DNA from: Flectobacillus sp. BAB-3569
Lineage (GTDB): Bacteria; Bacteroidota; Bacteroidia; Cytophagales; Spirosomataceae
Length of the DNA: 64,000 bases
Assembly (NCBI RefSeq): GCF_002270355.1
Contig: NZ_NJFZ01000005.1
Span: forward strand, 186,001-250,000
Direction: 5' to 3'
Both the position numbers and the translations under genes were made by a program. Under the pieces are notes generated by a model that was given only the letters and a program-made list of their open reading frames with translations, did no database searches and was not told the DNA's origin. Shown here piece after piece: positions 55,224-63,982 of this stretch; the stretch's first letter is position 1, and each line of letters begins with the position of its first letter.

Positions 55224-57665
55224 ATGAAAGTTGTTAAAACTCTTGTTACCGTCGGTATCACTGTAGGTCTTTGTTATGCCTTGAATCGTGGTTGGGGAAA
55301 TGTTCCTCCTATGGGAAATTTTCTAAGTCCCTTCACTGGCTTTTGGACAAATGCAGAGGCTATTTCTTCTAAACCTGAACCTCAAGTCTTAAATATCTCA
55401 GGCTTACAAGATGAAGTTACCGTAGAATACGATGAAACTGGCGTACCACATATTTTTGCACAAAATGACCATGATTTATATCTTGCCCAAGGCTATGTAA
55501 CAGCCAAAGACCGTCTTTGGCAGATGGAATTTCAGACGCATTTTGCCGCAGGTCGTCTAACAGAAATTGTAGGCGAAAAAGCCCTCGAACAAGACCGCTA
55601 TCAACGAAGAATGGGGTCAGTTTTTGGCGCAGAAAAATCTTTTGAAGGAATGATGGAAGACCCTAAAGGAAAAGTTGCACTTGAAGCTTATTCTGATGGA
55701 ATCAACGCCTATATTACACAACTCAAACCAAGAGATTACCCTGTTGAATATAAATTACTGGGTTATGCTCCAGAACCTTGGACACCTATCAAAAGTGCTT
55801 TGTTTCTCAAAAATATGTCATTTGTACTTGCTTCTGGTACAGACGATTTGCGCATGACAAATATTTTAGGAAAATATGGTAAAGCCGTAGCTGAAGAGCT
55901 TTTTCCTAATTATCCTTTCAAAGAAAGCCCCATTATTCCAGAAGGAACCCCTTTAGATTTTAAGCCTATCCCATTACCCAAAGCTCCTGTTGATTTTATC
56001 GGAATTGGAAGTAACAAAGTTGCTGAAGAGCGTGATAAGGGAATCGGCTCCAACAACTGGGCTGTGGGTGGCGAAAAATCTGTGACAGGCTTACCGATTT
56101 TATCTAATGACCCTCACCTAACCCTGAGTTTGCCTTCTATTTGGTATCAAGTTCAGTTGACTGCCCCAGGGGTAAATGTCTATGGCTCTACTATGCCAGG
56201 AACGCCCAATGTAATCATTGGTTTCAACAACGATATTGCTTGGGGCGTAACCAATGTGGGCGCAGATGTGGTAGACTGGTATCAAGTAAAATTTAAGGAT
56301 GCTAAAAAAGAAGAATATTGGCACGATAACCAATGGAAAAAAATACAAAAACGTATAGAAACCTATACCGTAAAGGGTGGAAAAACAGTCGTGGATACCG
56401 TTCTTTATACACACCATGGTCCTGTTGTGTATTTGGATAACGAAAAGCCTATTCGGGACAATATCCCAACTGGGCACGCCTTGCGTTGGATTGCTCATGA
56501 AAAATCACAAGAATTGAGTACTTTTTATCATTTGAACCGAGCCAAAAATTATGATGAATATGTAAAAGCATTAGGATATTATTCGGCTCCTGCCCAAAAC
56601 TTTATTTTTGCTAGTAATCAAAACGATATTGCCTTGTGGGTCAATGGAAAATTCCCGTTAAAGGCTCGTGAGCAAGGTAAATATATTTTGGATGGCACTA
56701 ACCCTGCGGCAGATTGGCAAGGATTTATTCCTCAGTTGCATAACCCGCATGTGAAAAATCCTAAACGTGGTTTTGTGAGCTCTGCAAACCAATCTTCGAC
56801 TGATCCTAAATATCCTTATTATATCAACTGGGAGTTTGCTCCTGCCGAACGTGGACGCCGTATCAATACTCGTTTGCAAACGATGAATAAGGCCATAGTG
56901 GATAGCCTGAGAGAATTACAAAATGATAATTATAACCTCAAAGCAGAAGACTGGTTGCCAACGATGTTGAGTTTTGTGAAAAAACCTACCCAAAAGCAAA
57001 TGGCAGCATTGCGTGTCTTGCAACTTTGGAACAAATATAATAACCCTGATGAAATAGGTCCAACCATATTTACTGTCTGGGTAGATTTATTGAACAATGC
57101 TATCTGGGAAGATGACTTTGGCTACGACAAAAACATTCCCATGAAATCGCCATCGCACGCACGTACGCTACAATTGATTTTGAAGCAACCTAATGCCGCA
57201 TGGTTCGATGACCTTAGAACAAAAGATAAGAAAGAAACCATCGAAGAATTAGCCAATGTAACACTCAATGCAACAATTGACAGTTTGACCAAATGGCAAA
57301 ATGCACCAATAGGAACAGCTTGGGCTTGGGAAAAATATAAATCAACAGACATCAAACACTTGATTCCAGGCTTAGATGCTTTGAGTAAAATGGACGTTAA
57401 AATCGGCGGTGGAAGTGGAATAGTCAATGCTACAACGGGTCGTACTGGACCATCTTGGCGTATGATTGTACAGTTAGGCAAAGACAAATCCGTAAAAGGA
57501 TATGGTGTATTCCCTGGCGGACAATCAGGTAATCCGGGAAGTCCACATTATGATGATATGGTCGAAACTTGGCGTAAGGGAGAATTGAACTCTTTACTTT
57601 TCTTACAAAACAAGGAAGAAAAGAGTGAAAGAATCAAGCAAACCTTGGTCTTGAAAAAGAAATAA
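55224..57665 (+). CDS. Penicillin acylase family protein (Ntn hydrolase)
   Basis: 813 residues. The N-terminal hydrophobic stretch (about 1-20) is an export signal or anchor. An alpha chain (about 60-265), a spacer, and the beta chain start at Ser276 in GIGSNNWAVGG, the autocatalytically exposed nucleophile of the family. The oxyanion-hole region includes GFNNDIAWGVTNVGADVVDWYQV. It would hydrolyse amide bonds, for example of beta-lactams or acyl-homoserine lactones, in the periplasm; the natural substrate is unknown. A small membrane protein gene follows by 56 bp. Confidence 0.92.
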   Translation: MKVVKTLVTVGITVGLCYALNRGWGNVPPMGNFLSPFTGFWTNAEAISSKPEPQVLNISGLQDEVTVEYDETGVPHIFAQNDHDLYLAQGYVTAKDRLWQMEFQTHFAAGRLTEIVGEKALEQDRYQRRMGSVFGAEKSFEGMMEDPKGKVALEAYSDGINAYITQLKPRDYPVEYKLLGYAPEPWTPIKSALFLKNMSFVLASGTDDLRMTNILGKYGKAVAEELFPNYPFKESPIIPEGTPLDFKPIPLPKAPVDFIGIGSNKVAEERDKGIGSNNWAVGGEKSVTGLPILSNDPHLTLSLPSIWYQVQLTAPGVNVYGSTMPGTPNVIIGFNNDIAWGVTNVGADVVDWYQVKFKDAKKEEYWHDNQWKKIQKRIETYTVKGGKTVVDTVLYTHHGPVVYLDNEKPIRDNIPTGHALRWIAHEKSQELSTFYHLNRAKNYDEYVKALGYYSAPAQNFIFASNQNDIALWVNGKFPLKAREQGKYILDGTNPAADWQGFIPQLHNPHVKNPKRGFVSSANQSSTDPKYPYYINWEFAPAERGRRINTRLQTMNKAIVDSLRELQNDNYNLKAEDWLPTMLSFVKKPTQKQMAALRVLQLWNKYNNPDEIGPTIFTVWVDLLNNAIWEDDFGYDKNIPMKSPSHARTLQLILKQPNAAWFDDLRTKDKKETIEELANVTLNATIDSLTKWQNAPIGTAWAWEKYKSTDIKHLIPGLDALSKMDVKIGGGSGIVNATTGRTGPSWRMIVQLGKDKSVKGYGVFPGGQSGNPGSPHYDDMVETWRKGELNSLLFLQNKEEKSERIKQTLVLKKK

Positions 57666-57721
57666 TCAGATTACCTATTCATGTCATTTTACGGTGTTTT
57701 ATTCAAAATAGTAGAAAGAAA

Positions 57722-58093
57722 ATGAGCACATCCTCAAATAACAGCATATTCAGCCCTTTTACAGGACTCTTATTGGCATTAGCCATCTTATTTCAGTATC
57801 TATTACCGTGGTGGTCTATGGCTTTGGCAAGTGCTATAGCTGCATTTTTGTTAGCAAGCTCGGCGGGAGGAGCTTTTCGAATAGGTGCATTCATCAATAT
57901 ACTTGTGTGGCTAGCACTAGCCTTTTGGAGCCATTGGCGAAGCGAAGGCATTCTGACGACTAAAATTGCAGGCGTTTTACCCTTAGGTGGCAGCGCTGTT
58001 GCCCTATTTGTGGTGACCCTTGTCGTAGGAGGATTAATCGGAGGACTCGGAGCACTCAGTGGTTTTCAAATAAGACAATTAATCAAGAAATAA
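57722..58093 (+). CDS. Small membrane protein of unknown function
   Basis: A 123-residue protein with four hydrophobic segments and Gly/Ala-rich helices (GVLPLGGSAVALFVVTLVVGG). I recognise no family. The lack of a signal peptide and the many Trp residues suggest an inner-membrane protein. It follows the penicillin-acylase gene by 56 bp and may be co-transcribed. Confidence 0.65.
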   Translation: MSTSSNNSIFSPFTGLLLALAILFQYLLPWWSMALASAIAAFLLASSAGGAFRIGAFINILVWLALAFWSHWRSEGILTTKIAGVLPLGGSAVALFVVTLVVGGLIGGLGALSGFQIRQLIKK

Positions 58094-58267
58094 GGGTAGA
58101 ATTCCCCCTTATACTTCTAAAAGTAGCTATTACCAAACCTCAATTTGCATTTTTGGGTCAAGAATGATTATCTTGTCAAAGATTAGCATCAGATAGATAG
58201 GCAGTCACCCACACCAATACTATGCTGAGTAACAGTGAGAAAACGATGGATAATTCCTAAAAAAAAC

Positions 58268-58275
58268 TATCTTTG
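58268..58275 (+). promoter_or_regulatory. TATCTTTG -7 element of the OmpH-like gene
   Basis: Matches TAnnTTTG; the leader would be about 50 nt to the ATG at 58331. Confidence 0.5.
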
Positions 58276-58330
58276 CGAACATTTTTTAACCAGTATCATC
58301 TGATTTATCAATACTATTAACAATTTAAAA

Positions 58331-58933
58331 ATGAAAAAATTATCCCTAATTTTGTGTGGAGGTTTGGCAATTGCAACAACTTTATTCTCTTGTAACAAAG
58401 GCGAAGAAAAAGCAAGTACAGCTTCTTCATCTTCTGCTGCAATCTCAGTTGACGGAAAAAAAGTAGTTTTTGTAAATACAGATTCTTTATTGACGAACTA
58501 TCAATTTTACAAAGACGCTCAAAAAGAATTTGAAAACAAAGGTTACCGTTTGCAAGTTGATTTAGGTCAACGTGAGCGTGCTCTTCAAACTGAAGGCGCT
58601 GCAATCCAACAACGTGCTCAAGCAATGACTCAAGCAGAATTGCAAGCAGCAGACATGATGTTGAGAAAGAAAGCTGGCGAATTGCAACAATACAGCCAAC
58701 AAAAGCAAGCTGCTTTGGCTCAAGAGCAAGCTAAAAAACAAGAAGAACTTTACTCAAACATTCGTGAGTATATCAAAAAGCACAATGCTGAGAACAAATA
58801 CGAGTTTGTTTTAGGTTATAGTTCAAATGGTGGTGGTATTCTATATGCTGACAACGCAGTAGATGTAACACAGCAAATTATCGACGGTCTTAACAAAGAA
58901 TACGCTGAGAAAAAAGGTGCTGCTAAGAAATAA
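58331..58933 (+). CDS. OmpH/Skp-family lipoprotein
   Basis: 200 residues with a signal peptide and lipobox (LFSCNKG, Cys21). A short Ser-rich linker is followed by the OmpH fold: a first strand (KVVFVNTDSLLTNYQFYKD), a long coiled coil rich in Gln and Ala (about 80-145), and a return strand (YEFVLGYSSNGGGILYADN). Skp proteins are periplasmic holdases for outer-membrane proteins; a lipid-anchored form is common in Bacteroidota. A terminator follows. Confidence 0.88.
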   Translation: MKKLSLILCGGLAIATTLFSCNKGEEKASTASSSSAAISVDGKKVVFVNTDSLLTNYQFYKDAQKEFENKGYRLQVDLGQRERALQTEGAAIQQRAQAMTQAELQAADMMLRKKAGELQQYSQQKQAALAQEQAKKQEELYSNIREYIKKHNAENKYEFVLGYSSNGGGILYADNAVDVTQQIIDGLNKEYAEKKGAAKK

Positions 58934-58971
58934 TCTTATCTGCCCGACTTAGCTATAAGTCTTTTGCTCAT

Positions 58972-59007
58972 AAAGCCATACAGCCATAAACTGTATGGCT
59001 TTTTTTG
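58972..59007 (+). terminator. Terminator of the OmpH-like gene
   Basis: A 12-bp stem (aaagccatacag/ctgtatggcttt) with a 7-nt loop and a T tract. The 334-bp space 58934-59267 otherwise holds the repeat at 59077. Confidence 0.9.
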
Positions 59008-59076
59008 TCATAACTAGAGCAAAAAACTATTTATGAAATTGAAATGAATGAGATACATCTCTCATTAGGGCTGTAC

Positions 59077-59198
59077 GAATGATTTCAAACTATTGCAGAT
59101 TTGGGATTTCTGATTTCGGAAATAACGTAAAATACCTTTGTTTTTTGCAAAATATAGAAGATTATACTTCCGAAATCCAACATCAGATATCCGAAATA
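59077..59198 (+). repeat. Inverted 122-bp repeat flanking smpB, left copy (family A)
   Basis: The reverse complement of 59745-59866, differing at about ten positions by eye. It contains the words gatttctgatttcgg and tccgaaatccaacatcag, and its own ends are imperfectly complementary. Confidence 0.9.
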
Positions 59199-59267
59199 AA
59201 CAGTTTTTATCATCTTTCGTACAGTGCCAATCTCTCATTCATAATTCACACAATCACAATTAATAAA

Positions 59268-59723
59268 ATGGGAAAAGAGAAAATTGAAAAAAGTATTAAT
59301 ATCAAAAACAAAAGAGCTTCTTTTGAATACTTTTTCCTAGAAACCTATACAGCTGGAATTATGCTCATGGGAACCGAAATCAAATCTATTCGTCAAGGAA
59401 AAGTAAACCTAACAGACGCCTATTGCGTGTTTTTGAATGAAGAGCTATTCATCCGTCAGATGAATATTTCGAAATATAGCGAAGGTACTCACTATAATCA
59501 CGAACCTCTTCGCGATAGAAAATTGTTGTTGACCAAACGTGAGTTAGGAAAGTTACAAAACAAACTAAAAGACCAAGGCTTAACGATGGTTCCTACGCGC
59601 ATGTATATTTCGGATAGAGGTTTTGCTAAGGTTGAAATCGCTTTAGCAAAAGGTAAAAAACTGTACGATAAGCGTGAAACCATCAAGGAAAAAGATGTAA
59701 AACGCAACATGGAACGAGAATAA
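59268..59723 (+). CDS. smpB: SsrA-binding protein SmpB
   Basis: 151 residues from the ATG at 59268. The family motif MGTEIKSIRQGKVNLTDAY is present, with the RNA-binding OB fold and a basic C-terminal tail (KGKKLYDKRETIKEKDVKR). SmpB brings tmRNA to stalled ribosomes. An upstream in-frame Met at 59079 lies in the repeat and is not used. The tmRNA gene is not in this window. The gene is bounded on both sides by inverted copies of a 122-bp repeat. Confidence 0.93.
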   Translation: MGKEKIEKSINIKNKRASFEYFFLETYTAGIMLMGTEIKSIRQGKVNLTDAYCVFLNEELFIRQMNISKYSEGTHYNHEPLRDRKLLLTKRELGKLQNKLKDQGLTMVPTRMYISDRGFAKVEIALAKGKKLYDKRETIKEKDVKRNMERE

Positions 59724-59744
59724 TTGAGGGAATCTGTATTGATC

Positions 59745-59866
59745 TATTTCGGATATCTGATGTTGGATTTCGGGAGTGTAAGCTTCTATTTTCTGTAAAA
59801 AATAAAGGTATTTTACTTTATTTCCGAAATCAGAAATCCCCAATCCGCAATAGTTTGAAATCATTC
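59745..59866 (-). repeat. Inverted 122-bp repeat flanking smpB, right copy (family A)
   Basis: Equal in length to the left copy and inverted. It starts 21 bp after the smpB stop and may act as a terminator through its internal inverted ends. Confidence 0.9.
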
Positions 59867-59903
59867 ACGATTAAAGCGTACGTTTCAGTAAAAAGATAAA
59901 ATT

Positions 59904-60923
59904 ATGTTGGAGAGAATACCAGTCAACTTGATTACTGGCTATTTGGGAGTTGGGAAAACCACTGCTATCGTCAATCTGCTCAGAGAAAAGCCAGAAGACG
60001 AAAAATGGGCTGTATTAGTCAATGACTTTGGCGAAGTGTCTATCGACCACCTTACGTTGGCATCCGAAGGCGACAAGGAATTGCAAGTCATGGAAGTAGA
60101 AGGAGGTTGTATTTGTTGCTCGGCAGCACAAAATATGCACTTTTCGCTTCAAATGATGCTGACGCGTTTGCGTCCCAATCGTATTTTGATTGAACCAACA
60201 GGTATGGGACATCCTGCCAGCATTTTGGATTTGTTGCGCAGTCGTGCCTTTTCAAATGATATTTACGTTGATACCACCATTTGTATCCTGAATCCAGCGC
60301 AACTGAGTCGTGAGCGTTATCAAACCGACGGTACTTATCTCGATCAGATTTCGCTGGCAGATGTGTTGGTAGCCAACAAAACCGATTTGTGTACAGAGGA
60401 AGAACTTGAGTTTTTTTGGGAATATGCAGAAGAGTTATATCCACCTAAATTAGTTATAGATAGGATTGAGCAAGGACGTTTAAAACCCGAATGGTTAAGT
60501 TTAGGAATTGATGAAAATCGTTTACCTCAATTCCCAAATGAACATTTGCAACATGAGTCGCCAGTAGAAAATCATACGACCCAATCAGTTTTATTTCAGC
60601 AAGTTCCAAGAGTAGGAAAACCCCTCATGAAGCCCAACAAAGGCTTGGGAAGTTATTCATGCGGTTGGATTTTTTCTCATAAAGAAGTATTCGACCTCAA
60701 CAAGCTCAATATGTTGATTGTACGCTGGTATTTTGACAGTAAAATCCACCGAGCTAAAGGAATTTTACGAACGGGAGAAGATTGGTATTTATACAATTGT
60801 GTAGAAGGAATGCCAACAAGCCATTATTTGGCCTACAGAAGAGATAGTCGTTTGGAACTCATTTCATCTGAGCCACTCGATTGGAAAGCATTACAGCTCC
60901 AAATTCAGGAGTGTATTGTGTAA
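59904..60923 (+). CDS. CobW/COG0523 family GTPase (metal chaperone)
   Basis: 339 residues. Walker A is GYLGVGKTT (Gly12-Thr20), the conserved metal-binding CxCC is Cys69-Ile-Cys71-Cys72 in GGCICCS, and NKTD gives guanine specificity. A C-terminal CobW_C domain follows. The family delivers zinc or other metals to target proteins. The start at 59904 gives MLERIPVNLITG. It is convergent with the HupE gene across a terminator. Confidence 0.9.
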   Translation: MLERIPVNLITGYLGVGKTTAIVNLLREKPEDEKWAVLVNDFGEVSIDHLTLASEGDKELQVMEVEGGCICCSAAQNMHFSLQMMLTRLRPNRILIEPTGMGHPASILDLLRSRAFSNDIYVDTTICILNPAQLSRERYQTDGTYLDQISLADVLVANKTDLCTEEELEFFWEYAEELYPPKLVIDRIEQGRLKPEWLSLGIDENRLPQFPNEHLQHESPVENHTTQSVLFQQVPRVGKPLMKPNKGLGSYSCGWIFSHKEVFDLNKLNMLIVRWYFDSKIHRAKGILRTGEDWYLYNCVEGMPTSHYLAYRRDSRLELISSEPLDWKALQLQIQECIV

Positions 60924-60952
60924 GAATGAATGTTCTTGTCTAAAAACTCTTA

Positions 60953-60990
60953 TTTCTAGTAGCGAGGTAAAGCTCCTGCTACTAGAAAAT
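60953..60990. terminator. Bidirectional terminator between cobW-like and hupE-like genes
   Basis: A 10-bp stem (ttctagtagc/gctactagaa) with an inner gag/ctc pairing separates convergent genes; A and T runs lie at its ends. Confidence 0.75.
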
Positions 60991-60991
60991 A

Positions 60992-62095
60992 CTATTCACC
61001 CATTCTCTCAACTATCCAAACCATTGCCATGATAATCATTAACACTGCCCCAATTTGGCGAAAAATGGTGTAGTATCGAGTTTGAGAAAGTAAAATCAAT
61101 AAAGGAAATATCACCAAAATAATACATAGCTGCATTAGTTCGATTCCTATATTAAAACCTAAAATGCTCAAAATCATTTGCTTGACAGAGAGCTCCAAAT
61201 TAGTCAAGGTTTCGGCAAAAGCCATTCCATGAATTAACCCAAAACCTCCTGCAATTAAGACTTCTTTTTTAGGGTAAATAGGTTTGAAAGCATGTATTGA
61301 AGAAATCAAAATTGTGATAGCAATACAGACTTCAATAGGCTTTACGGGTAAATTCAGCCATTGAGAAGCACCCAACAGTAAGGTTAACGAATGTCCAATG
61401 GTAAAGGCTGTTACTATTTTAAGCAAGGACAATAAGCTTGGCTTGAGCCCTTTGTAGGTACTCCATTTTTTATCTTCCACCACAAGCATGGCTGGCAAAA
61501 GCAAGGTCAAAATAAACAAAATATGATCGGTACCTTCTGCGATATGGTCGATTCCTAATACTACCATATTTTTGAATCCTTGCCAGACACTTCCCTCCTG
61601 TAGACTGACTTGAAAAACGGGAATCTTACCCGTTTGAGTGTCCAGCGCAATTACCCCAATTTGTTGTAAAGTTGAATCCTCCGAAACCAAACCTTGTTGC
61701 CAGTCTTCTTTGATATTTACCAAAATTTGATGACTAGCTACTTGATGCAAGATTACATCATAATCAAAGTAAAAATTACGTAAATCATAATTCAATGGTG
61801 GCGTTATCATAAACTCAACGATCAGCTCTTTATAGTCGCCCGTGGCACGATTTGTTTTTTCCTCAGTTACCCACATTTTCCCTAATGTAACTGCCCAAGC
61901 CTTGCCATCAAAACTCTTTGGGCGAATATGCGCCATCAAGTAATGACGAAGCGTATCCCCAAGGCGCTCAACCAAATGTTCAGAATTGTCATTTACACTC
62001 ATTCCTATGGCAGATTGGAGCTCACCTAAAGGTAATTGTATTTCTCCTGAAATACTTTTTTCATGTACTTTCAGCACCACCATCGAACTTGGCAT
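60992..62095 (-). CDS. HupE/UreJ family membrane protein (5' end displaced by frameshift)
   Basis: The open frame from 62095 gives 367 residues: a periplasmic beta domain (about 1-170) and a C-terminal domain with six or seven hydrophobic segments (LGIDHIAEGTDHILFILTLLLP, with the His-rich HIAEGTDH motif of HupE/UreJ). These proteins are linked to nickel or other metal transport. The expected signal peptide is missing in this frame; upstream in another frame is MSSVKLKSIYLLLFF at 62169-62125, and one extra T in the T7 run (A7 on the plus strand, 62124-62130) joins it to LGSFQLFSHPMPSS. See the separate entry. Confidence 0.85.
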   Translation of the reverse strand: MPSSMVVLKVHEKSISGEIQLPLGELQSAIGMSVNDNSEHLVERLGDTLRHYLMAHIRPKSFDGKAWAVTLGKMWVTEEKTNRATGDYKELIVEFMITPPLNYDLRNFYFDYDVILHQVASHQILVNIKEDWQQGLVSEDSTLQQIGVIALDTQTGKIPVFQVSLQEGSVWQGFKNMVVLGIDHIAEGTDHILFILTLLLPAMLVVEDKKWSTYKGLKPSLLSLLKIVTAFTIGHSLTLLLGASQWLNLPVKPIEVCIAITILISSIHAFKPIYPKKEVLIAGGFGLIHGMAFAETLTNLELSVKQMILSILGFNIGIELMQLCIILVIFPLLILLSQTRYYTIFRQIGAVLMIIMAMVWIVERMGE

Positions 62096-62169
62096 AGGGT
62101 GACTAAAAAGTTGAAAACTTCCTAAAAAAACAAAAGAAGATATATAGATTTAAGTTTAACGGACGACAT
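62096..62169 (-). other. Out-of-frame signal peptide of the HupE gene
   Basis: The ATG at 62169 opens MSSVKLKSIYLLLFF and stops in the T7 run. Downstream, the HupE frame is open from SSFVFLGSFQLFSHPM but has no start codon. Restoring one base would give a continuous 392-residue protein with a good signal peptide. Confidence 0.75.
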
Positions 62170-62378
62170 AAGTACGAGTGGCGATTTTGAAATGTAGAGT
62201 TTTGAGCTTACGTATGTGGGCAAAATCTTATCCACTTTACCCACATTAAGATTTAGTCTAAAACTATAAAATGTTTCTACAGAAAATGATTGAAATATGG
62301 TTACCGAATCCTCATGACTGATTACTAAAAAAAATTTACATTCACAATTCACCACTCGCAATTCAGCATTAATACCAC

Positions 62379-63782
62379 CTAGTTGCTACCATAATCAGCT
62401 TTTCTATCTCTCCACACAGAGTGAGGATGATTAGCGTTTCGAACGATAATACCTCCTTGCATCGAAAATTCAATCCATACATTAGGGCCGTCGATTAGTA
62501 CGTAGTCGCCACTATTGGTCAAACTGGTATTTCCATAATAAGAAATATAGGTATCTGCTATATCAGCTTTATATTTTGCGTAAACCGCAGCAGCAGCTTT
62601 GTCATCCAAATCATCTGTGTAAGTTTTGATAGCCGCTAATACCAACTCTTGCTTGGCAGCAGTCAAGTTTCCTACTTTTATACCAGTTTTAGTAGTGGGA
62701 AACTTGTTATCTTGAGCAGGCCCCAAAATCAAATCATTCTGAGCCGCTGAACGCTTCGCTGTTGCTAATTCTGTTGAACTTAGCCCATTCAACATATTAG
62801 CCAATGCAGTTAGTTCTTGTTGCATGGGATTGTATGTGACTGTTTTCCATGTGTAAGTAGGAAATGGTTCGGTAGAACGAAACGAAGGGGTACCACCTGT
62901 CATTTTTCCACCATTATAGGTATAAATAATGGTTCCGTGGTGACCACCTATCTGCAAGCACCAAAGGCCTGTTGTACTTGGGGTTCCTATAAAAGCAATA
63001 TAGTAGTTGCCAGATCCATAATCTGAACCTCCACCAATCGAGTTCAAGTAGTCATCCGCCGCCAGAATGCCTAAATATTCGGCATTACCTTCATTGGTTA
63101 CTGAACTTGTAGCTACTTTTAATAAATTATAAAAAGCTGTCCACTGTGCCGTATTCAAAGTACTTGTCTGTAAACCCGAGCGACCACGGTACAATCCTTC
63201 GGGAAGGTTCGACCATTTTTGAGCATGAGCTTTGTTGTAAGTATCCTGTAACGAAGTAATTTGTGTAGATGAAAGCGTAGCTTTAAATGCCTCCGCCATC
63301 GAAACGATATTGGTAATGTCTGTATCTATAGACCAAGTAGTACCTGTTCCGCTTGAACTCGATGAGCCTGAGCTAGCAGTATTGACAGTCATGGAGATAG
63401 TACATGATTGCCCTGCAACAGTAATGGCAAAAGTAGCAGTACCACTTGTCGCAGGGGTGCCTGTAATAGCAAAGGTTACAGAACCCGTTCCAGACGCCAA
63501 TGTTCCTGCTGCGAGCGTGGCCGTCAGACCAGTTACTCCCGACGATGCAACCGCCGTGCCAGTAGCATAGGCACCTCCATTACCACCAGTGTAAGGAACA
63601 GTAGCTGTGCCCGTAAAGGCAGTACCAGCTACAGGGGTAGCCGAAAAGGTTGTAGAAGAACAGTTTAAGGTAGAAATAGACGCCGTAGCAGAAGAAGAAA
63701 CAACAGAGTCATCTTGTTTACAGCTAAAGGCTATCAATGTGGCAAATAAAATTGCGATTGCAATAGTGATTTTGAATTTCAT
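62379..63782 (-). CDS. DUF3500 lipoprotein with N-terminal Ig-like domain
   Basis: About 467 residues from the ATG at 63782 (MKFKITIAIAILFATLIAFS, lipobox AFSCKQ, Cys21). An Ig-like domain rich in Thr, Gly and Ala (about 35-130) and a Ser/Gly linker are followed by the DUF3500 domain. DUF3500 proteins are of unknown biochemistry. Conserved segments include LPEGLYRGRSGL, WCLQIGGHHGTIIYTYN and GPNVWIEFSMQGG, with a His pair that could bind metal. It lies 209 bp upstream of the HupE gene on the same strand. Confidence 0.82.
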   Translation of the reverse strand: MKFKITIAIAILFATLIAFSCKQDDSVVSSSATASISTLNCSSTTFSATPVAGTAFTGTATVPYTGGNGGAYATGTAVASSGVTGLTATLAAGTLASGTGSVTFAITGTPATSGTATFAITVAGQSCTISMTVNTASSGSSSSSGTGTTWSIDTDITNIVSMAEAFKATLSSTQITSLQDTYNKAHAQKWSNLPEGLYRGRSGLQTSTLNTAQWTAFYNLLKVATSSVTNEGNAEYLGILAADDYLNSIGGGSDYGSGNYYIAFIGTPSTTGLWCLQIGGHHGTIIYTYNGGKMTGGTPSFRSTEPFPTYTWKTVTYNPMQQELTALANMLNGLSSTELATAKRSAAQNDLILGPAQDNKFPTTKTGIKVGNLTAAKQELVLAAIKTYTDDLDDKAAAAVYAKYKADIADTYISYYGNTSLTNSGDYVLIDGPNVWIEFSMQGGIIVRNANHPHSVWRDRKADYGSN

Positions 63783-63950
63783 ATCCTTGATTGGTTTTGA
63801 TTGATTACATACCTGTGACTCGAGAATATGAGAGTTCGTTATTGAAAAATAGTTGATTAAAAGTGAACAGGAAAAATCAGTAGGCGAATCGCCCAAAAGA
63901 GGATTTTATAAGACAAAATGTTTATTTTCATAGACCATTATATAAGTAAA

Positions 63951-63982
63951 AGTCCATTGCATCAAAAATGACACAATGGACT
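63951..63982. terminator. Hairpin near the right window edge
   Basis: Perfect 9-bp arms agtccattg (63951-63959) and caatggact (63974-63982) with A and T rich flanks. It probably ends transcription of a gene beyond the window on the minus strand. Confidence 0.55.

Noticed and set aside
59079-59267. In-frame N-terminal extension of SmpB
   Set aside because: It translates the dispersed repeat; the same peptide is encoded by the inverted copy at 59745, so it is not part of the protein.
63310-63668. Long plus-strand open frames opposite the DUF3500 gene
   Set aside because: They are antisense to a low-complexity Thr/Gly/Ser coding region, which leaves the opposite frames open by composition.
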